From Trichomonas tenax (lineage: Eukaryota; Parabasalia; Trichomonadida; Trichomonadidae): a stretch of 64,000 bases of DNA. The DNA is taken from positions 48,939-112,938 of the forward strand of contig JALKBU010000041.1 in assembly GCA_023091735.1 (NCBI GenBank), written 5' to 3'. Under the pieces are notes generated by a model, which saw only the letters and a list, made by a program, of their open reading frames with translations, searched no databases and was not told where the DNA came from. Position 1 is the stretch's first letter, and every line of letters starts with the position of its first letter. Both the position numbers and the translations under genes were made by a program. Shown in pieces: positions 9,875 through 21,400 of this stretch.

Positions 9875-11365
9875 ATCAACCTCAGTAATTTTCTCGTTAT
9901 TTTACTTTATAGGGGATATCAAAATTATGAAGGGGAGATAAGACTTTAGTAAGTTAGATAGACATCTTCTTCGTGACCCCCATGAGAGGGAACAACGTAA
10001 TATTTATTAATTTTTAGACAAATATATGTTAATATATCAAATTAAGATCTAATTAAGGAATTCAAAGCGATTAAGCATGTTTTTGTGGTCACAGAGATAC
10101 GCATCCGAATTTGATATTGATAAAATATCAAGATATAATGGATTTTCTATATTTTTTGAAAAATATAAAATTATGATAAACTATATGTTCTTATTATCTT
10201 GAGAAATGATTAGGAAGAAGTCATATATGCTATATTTATTGATTATTTTGCACCTGTAGCACAATAAAGTTTCAAAGATATAAACAGAAAAATGAGAATT
10301 TCTCCATTGGTCATTTGATAGGAATATCATTGATTTATCGATTGATGTGATAGATTTATGCCAATGCCAATATTATATAAAAATGATAAAAAACAAAAAG
10401 AAAATGTTAGGGCTATTGTAACTGGATTTATATTGTCCCACATGTTGCAATGTAATACAGCAGTGGCATCCGTGGCAGGTAGTAGCAAAAACTAGCAAAA
10501 TTTGTTGGAAAATGAAGGTATTTAATGATATATGTTAATGATATATGAATTAGAACTATCACAAGTATTCACTGTAAAATTATCTAACGTAGGTAATGAA
10601 AGAAAAAGGAAATGTCCATCATGTAAAAATTTAAACTTTTCTTTTGAAAATAATCGTATCTGTGATGATAAATTTTGAATAACTATAGATAAAACTCAAT
10701 TTACAATGTGTTGTGACGGATTGAGAAGGGAATAGCTCACAAAAATTAATCATTCAAGTTTTTTATTGCGCAAATTGACTAAACACATGATTTACAATGT
10801 AATTTTCAGGTACAATCTGCTGGTATTCAAATTTTACAAAATGTAAAGTCTATAATTCAGAAGGTCCATTGAAATATTTGTGAATAGTTTTCATATTTTT
10901 GATGGCCATGCGGCTACTTTTAAACGATACTTAATGATAACAGGCGTTATATATTTCGAGTTTTGTGATCACATGAACTGAATTGATGCTTAATTTGAGG
11001 CATTTTCTTTATGTTTTCAAAATTTGTTAAAATGACCGCATATCAACAACGTGCTTTATGCATTTGAGCTTCGCCTGACCTTTTGTAACATAATGTTGGA
11101 TATTATTTCCTATTATTTTTTATTGAATTATATTTTTAGTAAAAATGTTTAAAATAAACTTAATCACCTTGAAGGCCACACAAGTGTGAGGGCATATGAT
11201 AGATTGATGAGATTTATTAAAAAAATGTCCAATTCATTATCAAATTATGCTTTTAATATATCAACATAAATGTTATAAAATCGCCATGAAAGATAAATCA
11301 TTATACATTTTTGTATAATCAATAGTAAATATAACTACAAAAATTTTTCGATGTATATATATATA
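9875..11365. other. AT-rich intergenic desert
   Basis: No complete gene. Around 10590-10680 on the plus strand a short frame reads KRKCPSCKNLNF, a single zinc-ribbon-like CxxC without a partner, closed by a TGA; it is probably a fossil fragment. A short ATATATAT tract lies just downstream of the Myb gene stop (about 11350-11370). Confidence 0.4.
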
Positions 11366-11878
11366 TTAAAGGAATAACAATTCTGGGAACTCGCCTTCGA
11401 ATTCCATTGCGAAGGTATCAAAATTAAAGAGGAGCTCCTCTGTTTTGTGCACAATATTCTCAGTTGGCACTTTCATTTTCTGTTTCTCAGTTTTCAAATT
11501 CTGTATTGTTTTCCCATGTCTCTTAAGGAGCCTGAACCTCGCCTTGATGGCAACGTCTGACCTGCCCTTCATTATCTTGGATATGTTAATCCATTGGCAG
11601 CCCATTTTCTTGAAGAGTGTCAAAAGCTGGATGTCTTCTTCAATATTGAAAGGATCTGACTTAAGATCTGGTGCCAAGTACTTTTCATACCTGTCTCTGC
11701 ACTGTCTAGCATTTTTAGTTTCCATTAACTCAGCAACCGTCTTCCAATCCTTTCCATGTTGTTCCACGTATTGTCTAAGCTTGCTGTCGTCGTTCTCTGT
11801 GAATTTATTCTTGGTAACTAAACCAATAGTTCCAAACATCAATAAAAATGCTTTGTTTATTGAATTTTGAGAGGACAT
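11366..11878 (-). CDS. Myb-like (R2R3) DNA-binding protein
   Basis: 170 residues with two adjacent Myb/SANT repeats. The first (about residues 26-72) runs from KFTENDDSKLRQYV to ARQCRDRYEKYL; the second (about 78-122) contains FNIEEDIQLL, GCQWINISKIM and AIKARFRLLKRH. Each ends in a helix of the kind that contacts DNA. Small Myb proteins of this layout are a large family in trichomonads and include factors that bind core promoter elements and iron-response elements; this one is probably a nuclear transcription regulator. The target is unknown. An Inr-like TCACTCA lies on the minus strand at 11888-11894, 14 nt upstream of the ATG, which supports the start. The 22 residues before the first repeat have no known function. 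Confidence 0.9.
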   Translation of the reverse strand: MSSQNSINKAFLLMFGTIGLVTKNKFTENDDSKLRQYVEQHGKDWKTVAELMETKNARQCRDRYEKYLAPDLKSDPFNIEEDIQLLTLFKKMGCQWINISKIMKGRSDVAIKARFRLLKRHGKTIQNLKTEKQKMKVPTENIVHKTEELLFNFDTFAMEFEGEFPELLFL

Positions 11879-12071
11879 TATCGAAATTGAGTGAAAATTT
11901 TATGGCTGAGCAAATGATTGGTGTCATTTGAAGGGTCATTGTGTTATAAAAAATAATTGAAAAACCTCTCAATTCATTAAGATTTTTAAATATTTTGAAA
12001 TTATTGGGTAATATCGATCGAGACAACATACTCTTATTAATCAATACAATAGTGCTCTATCGTCTTTTATT

Positions 12072-12103
12072 TGACATGTAAAATGTCAAATTTTGACATG
12101 TCA
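12072..12103. repeat. TGACATGTAAA motif cluster (recurs at 12411, 40334, 40355, 40644, 50274, 56454)
   Basis: TTTGACATGTAAAATGTCAAAT and its inverted half TGACATGTCA lie together here. Copies or near-copies occur at 40334-40344, 40355-40365, inverted at 40644-40654, 50274-50284 and 56454-56464, with a truncated form at 12410-12427. All are in non-coding DNA. The palindromic ACATGT core and the placement around RNA-like islands suggest a protein-binding promoter element or a short repeat end. Confidence 0.5.
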
Positions 12104-12125
12104 TGTTACTTAAATTTTTCGATTT

Positions 12126-12212
12126 TCGCACATGGCTTAATCGTTAATGGTTGAACTATGCACCTTATTGATGCAGGTTTGACTCGCGCGCGTAGCAAAC
12201 TTTTTCTTTTTA
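12126..12212 (+). ncRNA. tRNA-like Pol III unit, degenerate
   Basis: TGGCTTAATCGTTAATGG at about 12133 resembles a tRNA A box, GGTTTGACTC at about 12176 resembles a B box (GGTTCGANTC), and a TTTTTCTTTTT tract follows at about 12200 as expected of a Pol III terminator. I could not fold a proper acceptor or T stem (only three of five T-stem pairs form), so this is not an intact tRNA; it may be a tRNA pseudogene or a tRNA-derived short repeat. Just downstream, GGCGCTT/AAGCGCC forms a perfect hairpin with a 3-nt loop at about 12267-12283. Confidence 0.3.
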
Positions 12213-15106
12213 GAAAAAACAATCTTTTGCCTCAAAAATAGTGGATGGGTGTGAGTAAGACCGAGGCGCTTGCAAAGCGCCGAGCTAATGAGAGATACAA
12301 CTGTAATTGCGCCGAAGAGAATGGCCTGGAGAATTAGCGATTGCCTTCTCAACAACTTTTTTGGCTAAAAACCGGAGCAATTTGCTAAATGATTGAAGAA
12401 AACAACTTGCCATGTAAAATGTCAAATATCAAAAGACACTCATTTTTGATAACGATTTGAGGCATGACAAATAACTCTTTGAATTTTGTTCGATTCAATA
12501 TTGTAAATTTTTGCATTGCTAAAATAGACCAATAAAATGATGAAGTTATTGTTTTTTTAAACAATCAAATTGAATCGAGAGAAGTTTATTTTCACACAAT
12601 TTCGTTAATATTAACAAATCATTGAATGGGTAGAGATTAGATGCTATAAATATGATTGTGGATGTTTAGATTCCAATATTTTTCATAGATAAATTAAAAA
12701 AAAACTTTTGAGGGATTTTTAACAGGGAGGAAATGATCAATGCGTCTATGAATTTGATGGAGAAAATTCAATTATGATGTGTTCCAACTAAGCATTGATT
12801 TATACCCTTTCAAGTCTCGGAAATGGAAATTCATCATTTTTGTGAAACTGTTAACAAATTTGCAGGGTTTATAGGATTGCTAGATGTCACAGTGTGTTCA
12901 AACACGTAAGAAACAATGAATTTTCATAGACTAAGGCGTTTTATTGTTAAATGTTTAATTCTGGCTTGTCTAAAATTTATACACAAAGTCGGCGAAACTC
13001 GTTTTTTAACTCACTGGATTAACTTCTTGCTAAGTTATTGAACCTCAATGTACAAAATCCTGTTGTGCATGATATATTAAAGAATTAGCTAACAAAGTCT
13101 ATATTTCATTAAAATATTAGATATATCTTGCATCAAAAACATTGATTTGCCATGATGTGCTTTACTCATTATAATATATTATATTCCAATTGTATAGCAT
13201 TTTTATAACGTAAAATATATTGTTGTCGATGATAAATAGGTAAATCTAATCACAAATATGCTTCTTTAGCTATTTTTCCAAAAAAAGTATTCCAAGTGTT
13301 CACACATAAGCTCTGTGTGTTATTCTTCTCAATTTAATAAACTTGTCAAATTTAGCTGCTCAAATAAGAATTATCATTATTTTAATATACTCTTGTAGTT
13401 TGTATCAACAGAATACTAATTGGGGATGAATAGCAATCATTATTTCAATCAATGATTAATAATGATTTTTATTTAATAAATCAATTAGTTATATACTATA
13501 TGATAGCATTCAAAATGATTTGGATTCATCAAATTTCCCAAACATCAATAATTTGGTGAAGATGATTTGATTTAAGGATGTAATGATGAATTTTGCTAAA
13601 CATACCATAAGAACGTATATCCAATATCATATTGCGTTCGATAATCTTCAAGAAAGTCGATTCCTATTCATTGTTTTCATTGTGATTTTCTTTAATAATT
13701 AAAAGCGATTCAAATTTGAGTGGATGAATGGTTATTCTAATAATCTCATCTTCTTTCTGGGCCCTACGCAAGTAGCCCAATGACACTAAATTGTACAATT
13801 TGTTGAACTTTTTGTGAAGCTTACTCAAAAGCCATGCAAATAAAAATTTATCGCTTTTACATTCGCTTACAGTTTCCCATATTATGATCTACCTCAGTGT
13901 TAGCAGCATTACATATGGTGTAACATATGGTAGTATATCGAAAATTATGCTAATTTTTAATTTTTTGGTATTGGACAGATTCGAAATCGGTCTTGTATCT
14001 GTATGTTCCAACAGGAGCCATGAGGTTTTGCACCGGAATAATATGAATTCTTTGAGGATTATGATACAGCGATTAAAATGAACACTTTGCCCTTATTATT
14101 GAGCAATTTTGATATACGGAACATGTTAATATACAACTGGTAAACCATATTCTATGAGTGATTAGGAAAATATTAAGATTATTGGCTATTCTTTTTTAAT
14201 TGGGATTGAATTCATTGATAAACATTCTTGATCATCATAGTGAAAGGAAATAACAGTAAGGCAAAAGATAGGAGATGAAATCTTTTCATTTTATGGAATT
14301 AAAAAATGCAATGCTGTTTGAAGTAATAAGCAATGTACATTGCTTTAACATATGATTTAGTAATATATCATAATAATAAAGTTATGAAAAGAATTGATTA
14401 ATTTCAAATGAATATAATGACTAACGATAATATATATGTGACACCTTTAATGATTAAGATAACAAAGGCATTGTTTTTAATTTACATCACAAGGATTGTT
14501 GGTACATATTTTATATAGTATGAATATTTATATCTATGGTTGATGAAAATTAATGGATGCAATGAATGCACACAAACAATGTGCCCAACGTTCTAATGTA
14601 GTTTGGGGTTTATTGATCAGATACAAATTAGAGATAGTCATCAATGCCTAATCTATCCATTCTTGAAAAGGTTGAATTACATTTAAAACTATGCACATTG
14701 GTAGAAGCAAATTGTTAAAAATACTTATAAATGGCTAAAAAATCATCACTTTTATTTCCTTTCCGATTACTATTCTTTTCAATTTTCACTTTTTTCTATT
14801 CAAATTTTATTCATCTCATACCTGTTCATCTCTTCGTTTTCCATTAAATATCATATAAAACAGATCAATAGACCGTACTAATATATACCAAATATAAAGA
14901 AATAGATTATTTTTATAAGAATCGAAATTTCAATAGATTTACATAATTAAAATGAAGATAACAAAACAATATAATATTAGTTAATAGAACAGAACAATAT
15001 GGAACATAATTTTATGTCTCAGGAAAGACAAATATTGATGAACAAACATGTAAACTTTTAACAATGATTTCGAAGCTCAACGCTTCTTACTATGAGTTGC
15101 AGGTCT

Positions 15107-16340
15107 TCATGGATGATAGTCATATATCGAGCAATACTTATAGTCAATGAAGTTCGTCCTGTTCTCGAATTGTATGTGATTCTTTTCATAAAGTTCGGTT
15201 GAATTTATGAAGTAATATGCAACCTGGTGAATTTCTTTTGGCCATGTGTTGTTACAAACCTTTGATAGCAGGTATGGGAAAGTTGCTTTGAAGATGTGGA
15301 GAGGGAACGGACCACCTTTTTCAAAAGCATCGAATTTGATTGTATGAGTTCCAACGACAAGCATAGACACTTCAAGTACAAATGCTGTTAGGAAAGCTGG
15401 ATTATCTCTATAGTTAGGAGAAAACATGTATACTCCACTCTTCGCTTGTAAAAACAAGTCATTAAATGCAATAGATCTAGATGTAGACAAAAGGACTTTT
15501 GCTGATGCTAAAACCTTTGCAAAATCGAGCAGACTGTATCCTTTACATATTGCCGTTTATACTGAGGATATGCATCGATGCAATATTGATAAATATCATA
15601 CATGTTTGTCACTATTCTGGGTGTTTATTGATAAAGATATGATTGATTGTTTTGATCGAATGCAGTCCATTATTGCGATAAATAAGTGATCTAAGATCTC
15701 TCCATGCGACTTGAAGTGAGTTAAGTGTTTTTAATGGAGTAACTATGAGTAATTCATGAGCATAAATACAGTCCATTGGCAAAATATGAACGTGATCAAG
15801 ATTGAATCCGCATAGATCAAAGTACTTATATAATGGACGTAATTGCGATCTATTTGTTGGGACTAAATTTATAGAAGGTTGGAAAAATTGTTCTTTTTGA
15901 TTAACTCAAATAAAAGCTAATTTAGCACTTATAAAATGATGAAATACTGATGTTTGAGCAATTGCTCCATTCATGTCTGAGCCGAGACCTCCGCTAAGGC
16001 CAACAGAATTAGAAATATATATATATATTTGATTCGATTGCTGGGGAAAATAGGGTATAATTAATATATTTTTCATAGTTTAGTAAGCGGTTATAGTTAG
16101 TAATAGCAAAATTTCCAAGATCGTAAAATCTAAACTTACAATTTACGTCATCTTGGTGGCTGCTAATGTGATATATAGCGATTAGTGCTATTAGGCTTAG
16201 AAATAGAACGAGATTCGGCTTCCTGCATATTAACTTACGCCTTATGTCGAAGCTCAAAATAGTTTTGTCATTTTTATCACAAAGTTTTGCAAAAACTAAA
16301 CATAGGCAGATTTGTGTTCGTGTCACAAAGTTTTAACGCA
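15107..16340 (-). pseudogene. Decayed GT61-type (DUF563) glycosyltransferase
   Basis: Fragments in different minus-strand frames line up with the intact neighbour at 16846. The N-terminal part (about 16020-16300) has a membrane anchor (NLVLFLSLIALIAIYHI) after a basic cytoplasmic stretch. The middle (about 15690-15890) reads LVPTNRSQLRPLYKYFDLCGF, equivalent to LIQSRRSYIKDMLHCLGF in the neighbour. The C-terminal part (15107-15530) contains AKVLLSTSRSIAFNDLFLQAK, equivalent to MKFLFTISSSGLSHLIFMKPK. Lesions seen: a frame change at the (AT)n microsatellite near 16015-16026, a TGA at 15906-15908, another frame change near 15640, two more in-frame stops near 15560-15590, and no clear start ATG. 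Gene order and spacing are retained, so it died in place. It would have been a type II Golgi membrane transferase. Confidence 0.8.
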
Positions 16341-16845
16341 ATTTTTGCTTAAATTCTCAAATTTTAAGCTGGTAATTGACAGTTGAAACAGAAATTTACA
16401 AGGTAAACGGAACTTTTAAGTGAATTTTACAGAAAATTTCGTTTATGACCACTTCTACAAAATATTGTTATATTTCATTGTATTTTTCGTCAAGGAACAT
16501 GTGAATTCAACTATATCTACAATTTCTTATGCTGTTTGTGTTAAACAATAGACTCTCATAAATTATTGCATTATTTTTTCCCAAAAACGACTGGATCTCA
16601 ATAACAAGCATCAAAACACAAATACATACAGCTAAACGATGTATTGCATATGCAAAAATGTAATTTATGCAAATAAACAAAATATTTAATCAAAAATGTT
16701 ATAACTTGTTAATTATGACTAAAAAATGCAATTTTAATCATTCAGATATATAGAACATGACAATAGTATATACATATGTAACAAGACCAGGTATGCAAAA
16801 ATGCCATCAATATTTTGCAGTGATGCGAAAATGAAATTATCAAAT
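16341..16845. other. Intergenic spacer between dead and live GT61 genes
   Basis: AT-rich, many A runs, no ORF or repeat recognised. Confidence 0.4.
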
Positions 16846-18117
16846 TCACTTGAGATAATGATATTCTGTGGAGTTTGGAGGGAACTCCCCATGATCTAAA
16901 GCGTAAAAACCAATATGAATTGCACGTTCAACGTGAGTCATGTTGAGTTGAAATGCTTTTTGATAATGTGTGAAGTTATTTGTGAACACAAAATACAGTA
17001 AGTTATTATGAAGAGCAAAAGACATGAAATTGAAGTCATTGAAATCTCCTTGAGCAACTACAACAACAGTCTTTGGTTTCATAAATATCAAGTGTGAGAG
17101 TCCAGAAGATGAAATAGTGAATAAAAATTTCATTTGTGCATAAAGTGTGACTGCAGAGTGAAAGTTGGTAATCATTTCATCAATCATTTCCCAGTTAAAA
17201 GCTGGACGCTCTATCTTGACAAAGCTATAGATTTCTTCCATATTTTCAACATATCTATTGCGTTTGCTACTTCTGTATGTAAGAACGTATCTGTATGGCT
17301 GAATTTTATCAAGTTTCAGTGAATCATGAAACATTTTTGATAAGTTTGCAACTGCGCGTCCTTTGTGACGCATATATGATGATGGATAAAGTGTTGTATA
17401 AACATTCTTTCCAAAAACATATTGGTTTTGAGCTACTAAAACCATTTGATGATCATAAAATCCTAAGCAGTGAAGCATGTCTTTAATGTAACTTCTTCTG
17501 CTCTGAATAAGAATTTTAGAAATATTCCATATTTCACGAGGAATACACATTAAAGGACATAAAGAATCAAGAATAAAATGCCCATATTCAAAACTATGAA
17601 TATCTCCAACTGCGATAATATGATCAAAGAAACCAGCTAAATAACCAGTTCTATTTCTGTATAAGTTATTAAAGGCATAAATATTTTCCAATCGATACCT
17701 GAAATTCTCATCTGAAAGAACCATTGAAGAATCAACATACATGTTTCTCAAATGCGCATATGTTGTAGATAAAGTTGCAGAGTGATTAATAACTTTCTCA
17801 TATGTATCGAAGTTAATCACTTCAGGATAACACATGTTGAATTTTCTTAAGGTTAATTCATCCAATATAAAATTTTTTGTTTCTAAAGGCATAACATCAT
17901 AAATCTTCCTTGTTTCAACAAAACACCAGTCAGGAAGAACATCTTTCTCTGGCCCCATTGCCTGAAATATACTTTTCAGGTGCCACTGTGTAATCTCGAG
18001 CGAAACTTGCTTATTTTTGTTCATAGGGCCAAAAAGTAGACTTATTATCCAGAAGGGAATGATGAAGAGCAGTTGATATCGGTATTGGACCGATGTTCTC
18101 CGTGGCCGTGCCATCAT
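16846..18117 (-). CDS. GT61-type (DUF563) glycosyltransferase, type II membrane protein
   Basis: 423 residues from the ATG at 18117. A basic N-terminus (ARPRRTSVQYRYQ) precedes a single membrane segment (LLFIIPFWIISLLFG), then a lumenal domain with the GT61 pattern: VGDIHSFEYGHFILDSLCPL (the HW/HF-type segment), KILIQSRRSYIKDML, YVLTYRSSKRNRYVEN and the late KFLFTISSSGLSHLIFMKPKT. The family transfers sugars such as xylose, arabinose or GlcNAc to glycans in the secretory pathway; donor and acceptor cannot be told. A longer frame goes up to GTG/ATG codons at 18207/18201, but a perfect Inr TCACTTT lies at 18129-18135, 16 nt upstream of the chosen ATG, inside that extension. The dead relative immediately downstream indicates a tandem duplication. 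Confidence 0.85.
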   Translation of the reverse strand: MMARPRRTSVQYRYQLLFIIPFWIISLLFGPMNKNKQVSLEITQWHLKSIFQAMGPEKDVLPDWCFVETRKIYDVMPLETKNFILDELTLRKFNMCYPEVINFDTYEKVINHSATLSTTYAHLRNMYVDSSMVLSDENFRYRLENIYAFNNLYRNRTGYLAGFFDHIIAVGDIHSFEYGHFILDSLCPLMCIPREIWNISKILIQSRRSYIKDMLHCLGFYDHQMVLVAQNQYVFGKNVYTTLYPSSYMRHKGRAVANLSKMFHDSLKLDKIQPYRYVLTYRSSKRNRYVENMEEIYSFVKIERPAFNWEMIDEMITNFHSAVTLYAQMKFLFTISSSGLSHLIFMKPKTVVVVAQGDFNDFNFMSFALHNNLLYFVFTNNFTHYQKAFQLNMTHVERAIHIGFYALDHGEFPPNSTEYHYLK

Positions 18118-18128
18118 TAAATTTTTGA

Positions 18129-18135
18129 AAAGTGA
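18129..18135 (-). promoter_or_regulatory. Initiator (Inr) TCACTTT
   Basis: Exact TCAYWYT match in GTCACTTTTC on the minus strand, with its A 16 nt upstream of the ATG at 18117. It argues against the upstream GTG and ATG. Confidence 0.7.
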
Positions 18136-18451
18136 CAATCCTTCCTCTAACGAGTTAATCAGACTGATTGTGACATCTGAGACCGCAACAATGAGTGCCA
18201 TCGCCACAACACACCAGAAATCGAGTTTCCGCGTTCGACAGTACAGTTCGTGTCAAATTATCAGTTCTGCCTTCCATGGCTTTGATTGTGAGTAAGGTGA
18301 TAGAAGGATGCATTGAAGTTGATCACAATCAATTGAGGTTCAGATTTTTATCTTTGAATTTATGGAATGATGAAGATTGAAAAATAAAACCTGTTTCAAA
18401 ATAATATAGTTTTAACAAACAATATGGGGCAACAAAGCCCCATGAAAATGG

Positions 18452-21400
18452 TTATGAAAGCTGACCCGAGAACATGTTAATAGCAAAAGATTCTTTTAAA
18501 CTGACAGATGAACGTGTCTGGTTCATCACGAAATATGTAGCTCTGTTTCCTTTACCTTTGAGGAAAACTCCTCCTCTCTCTTCGATTATAAAATTACAAC
18601 CTGCAATTAATTCTTTCGTTTCTTGAGAAATCTGAACTCTCCCTGGTATGTCTGTGCTTTGGAGTCTAGCAGCGATGTTAATTGGATCATCAATGATATC
18701 GAATGCTGGTTTGTCGCCATTTCATGGTAGCTTGGAAGGATGAAGTTGGTGATTTGTTAACCTAACATTTGGTCAGCAGTCAAACCAAGGTTTTCTGAGA
18801 CTGATGGATTAATGATTTCAACAACGGAGTTCTGGTTTGTAATGATGATGCACTCATTTGCTCCGTAGAGAATAGACTTAGATATTGGCATTTCTTCCGG
18901 CTCTGTGTTTTGCTTGAATCCTCTGAAGAAGTTGATTATGTCCTTATTATCTATGATCGTCTGCGGTGGAAGTCTCTTGATAAAAATCAGAACCATGCGA
19001 TAAAATTCTAAAACATAAAATCTAAAGACAAGAGTCATCAAGAGTGAGATAACTGTGATGAAAATACCAACAATCATGGTAATAATTGTAGTAAGGATCT
19101 TGGAATCATAATTTGTTTCCATAATACTTGCAATCTTGTTGGAAATACCGATAATACCTGGAACAAGTGGATGAAGTTGACAGTGTATTCATCATCAAAA
19201 GCACCACCAAACTTTGATGGATCATTAATAATATTCGTTACCATGTTTTCAAACATGACTAGAAGCTGACTAACCGAGTAGCATGTATACATATCATGAA
19301 GTGTAGTTGGGTTGTAGCCAAATTCACATGGGTTTCCGATTTGAAGACTGTCTAATTGACTATTCCATCCGACATTCTTAGTAACAGTGCTGTTACCATT
19401 CATAAGAAGGTCATTCATGCTCATGAGCATGTCCAAGCTGGATTTAATTCTGTCCTTAATCTGAGAAACATTCTTAACTGACTGAATTATGATGTGACCC
19501 GAGAAGAGAATGAACTGGATGACGTTATTACCAATCTCGTTAGCTAATATATTCTGTTTGGCTGAGAAGAAGTACCAATAAAGCAAGTTTATGCAATCTT
19601 CATTCGATTTCATTGTATTTAACGCCATTAAAACAAATACAATGCATACCAATATAACAAATGTAAGGTAAATTGCATTATATACAGTACGAGGGTTTGA
19701 TTCTTTGATTGTTTGGGCACTAGAAATTTGGGAATTTTGGACATAATCGGTTGCAAGAGGTTCTTTTTCCTGCTCTTTAACTTTATTAGGCACAGAAAGA
19801 AGGATTTTCAGGATTTTATTGCACATTCTTCTGAACACAACAAAAATTATTACAAATGGAACAATTGCAATCAAAAAGATACCAATGATTGCGCCAATCA
19901 TTATCAAAAGGAAAGTGAACTTATAAGAGTTAGCATATCCAAGGTTATACTGCATTATGTTGTCTAAAACGTCCATAGAATTATCATTAATTACAAACAT
20001 GTTGGCCATTAGACTACAATAGTTCTCATCTGTGAATAAATTCTCTGGGTATTGGTTTTCGTTGTACAAACCGGCAATATGATTCTGATCATAAATCATC
20101 AATATAATTTGGTCCTTGAGTGAGGCTGGAACGTTCTTATATGGTTTCCCATCTTCGCAAGCTGTGATGACGCTGTCAGATCTCAGTAATTTAGCTGACA
20201 TTGAGTATGCAGAATAATGAGAAGCCAAGCCTGAAGAATATTCAGCCAATTTAGCGGTAGAATCTAGTATTTCATTAAGTCCTATGTGGCTATCTATAGC
20301 ACATTTGAAAATTGACTGTGCAGCTGTTAAATACGGATCGATGAGGGGATGGAAGTACTTATTATCGATATAAATATTACCCAAATGAGCTTGAGAATTA
20401 TTGTAATATCCCATCTTTGAAGTCCATTCAACAATTGAGAAGAAATTAGCATAATGCAGATAAAAGATAGAATTTCACATAGATGAGAGGTCAGCATAGT
20501 TGCTTCTGCGCCATATTAACAAGGCGCTTGTAAGATAAGCAAATCCTATGAAAATTGTCATTTGCACTAAGAAAATGATAATTGCAAAGAACGTAATATA
20601 TTTTGCATGTCATGGTTGTGAGTCTGCAATGCTATGAAAAAGGCTTAATAGTACTTCTGAGTGCTTCAATATTCTTTTTCCGACTTACTCTTCATTTTCA
20701 GCATCAATATAGATATATTTATCACCTCTGGGCTTTTCTATAGTGAGTTCTGTCTGTGATCCTGTCTTTAGTTGATTTGGTTCGATGAATAAATTAATGA
20801 AGTCAGAATTTTTGCGTTCAATGTTAGCAGAGTTATTAGATTTTGCGCTGGAGTCCTTCATAATCTTGCTTCCTTTAATATCAAGGACACCATCTTGAAG
20901 ATACTTCGGGAATTTAAAGACTAAAAATCTGAAAGATGTATCAACGTTGAAGTTCTTTCCTTCAAGGATTTCGTCAGCATTAATTGCCTCATGTATAGCC
21001 TTAGAGAAGTTACACTGCACCTCAATCAAAAAGTTCACATATTCATTAATATATATTCGAAAGTTGTATTTGTCTCTCTTATTCTAGTTTTGATCGATGT
21101 AGTCCATTCAGAGTATAGCGCTGGCCTATCCCAGAAGTTCTGTATAGCAATTCTACACTCATCATTCATCGCTTTGAGTCGATTGTAAGTCTTGATTGTG
21201 TCTTTGCTATTTGACGAGAGTCTTCTTGTCTTGATTTTCGATATCTGATAAATCAGAAATCGGTTAATATATGTTAATTTTGGTCGTGATATTAATTTCT
21301 TGTAAAGAACATTTAACTTTGTTGATTCAGATGGGAAGTATATGACAACCTGAAACAGAATTGAAAGTATTCCTTCGTCGTTGTGCGCGTTATTTGTAAT

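Larger units (their letters stand above)
11879..15106. other. 3.2-kb gene desert with a Pol III-like island near 12.1-12.4 kb
   Basis: No convincing protein gene. Frames at 12137-12355 (no ATG) and 13884-14081 are not supported by composition. The 12070-12430 part is GC-richer and is bracketed by TGACATGTAAA-type motifs (12072, 12094, 12411). A short hairpin with a GCAA tetraloop occurs at 13759-13778 (GGG/CCC and CTAC/GTAG stems). A small direct repeat of ACATATGGT lies at 13905-13931. The rest is AT-rich spacer. Confidence 0.45.

Noticed and set aside
12137..12355. 72-codon minus-strand open frame in the GC-richer island
   Set aside because: Begins with TTG, has no homology-like features and overlaps the Pol III-like element; composition is a by-product of local GC content.
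13297..13325. Minus-strand AATAACACACAG resembling the trichomonad 3' splice motif
   Set aside because: No coding sequence follows on that strand and no 5' splice partner is seen; one mismatch to ACTAACACACAG.
13884..14081. 65-codon plus-strand frame starting at ATG
   Set aside because: No family signature, AT-desert composition and no Inr; likely chance.
20475..20612. UGA or UAG reassigned as sense codon, to explain stops in the cyclase and exportin
   Set aside because: Intact genes here end with TAA, TAG and TGA normally, and the cyclase also has frameshifts and TAA codons, so decay explains it better.
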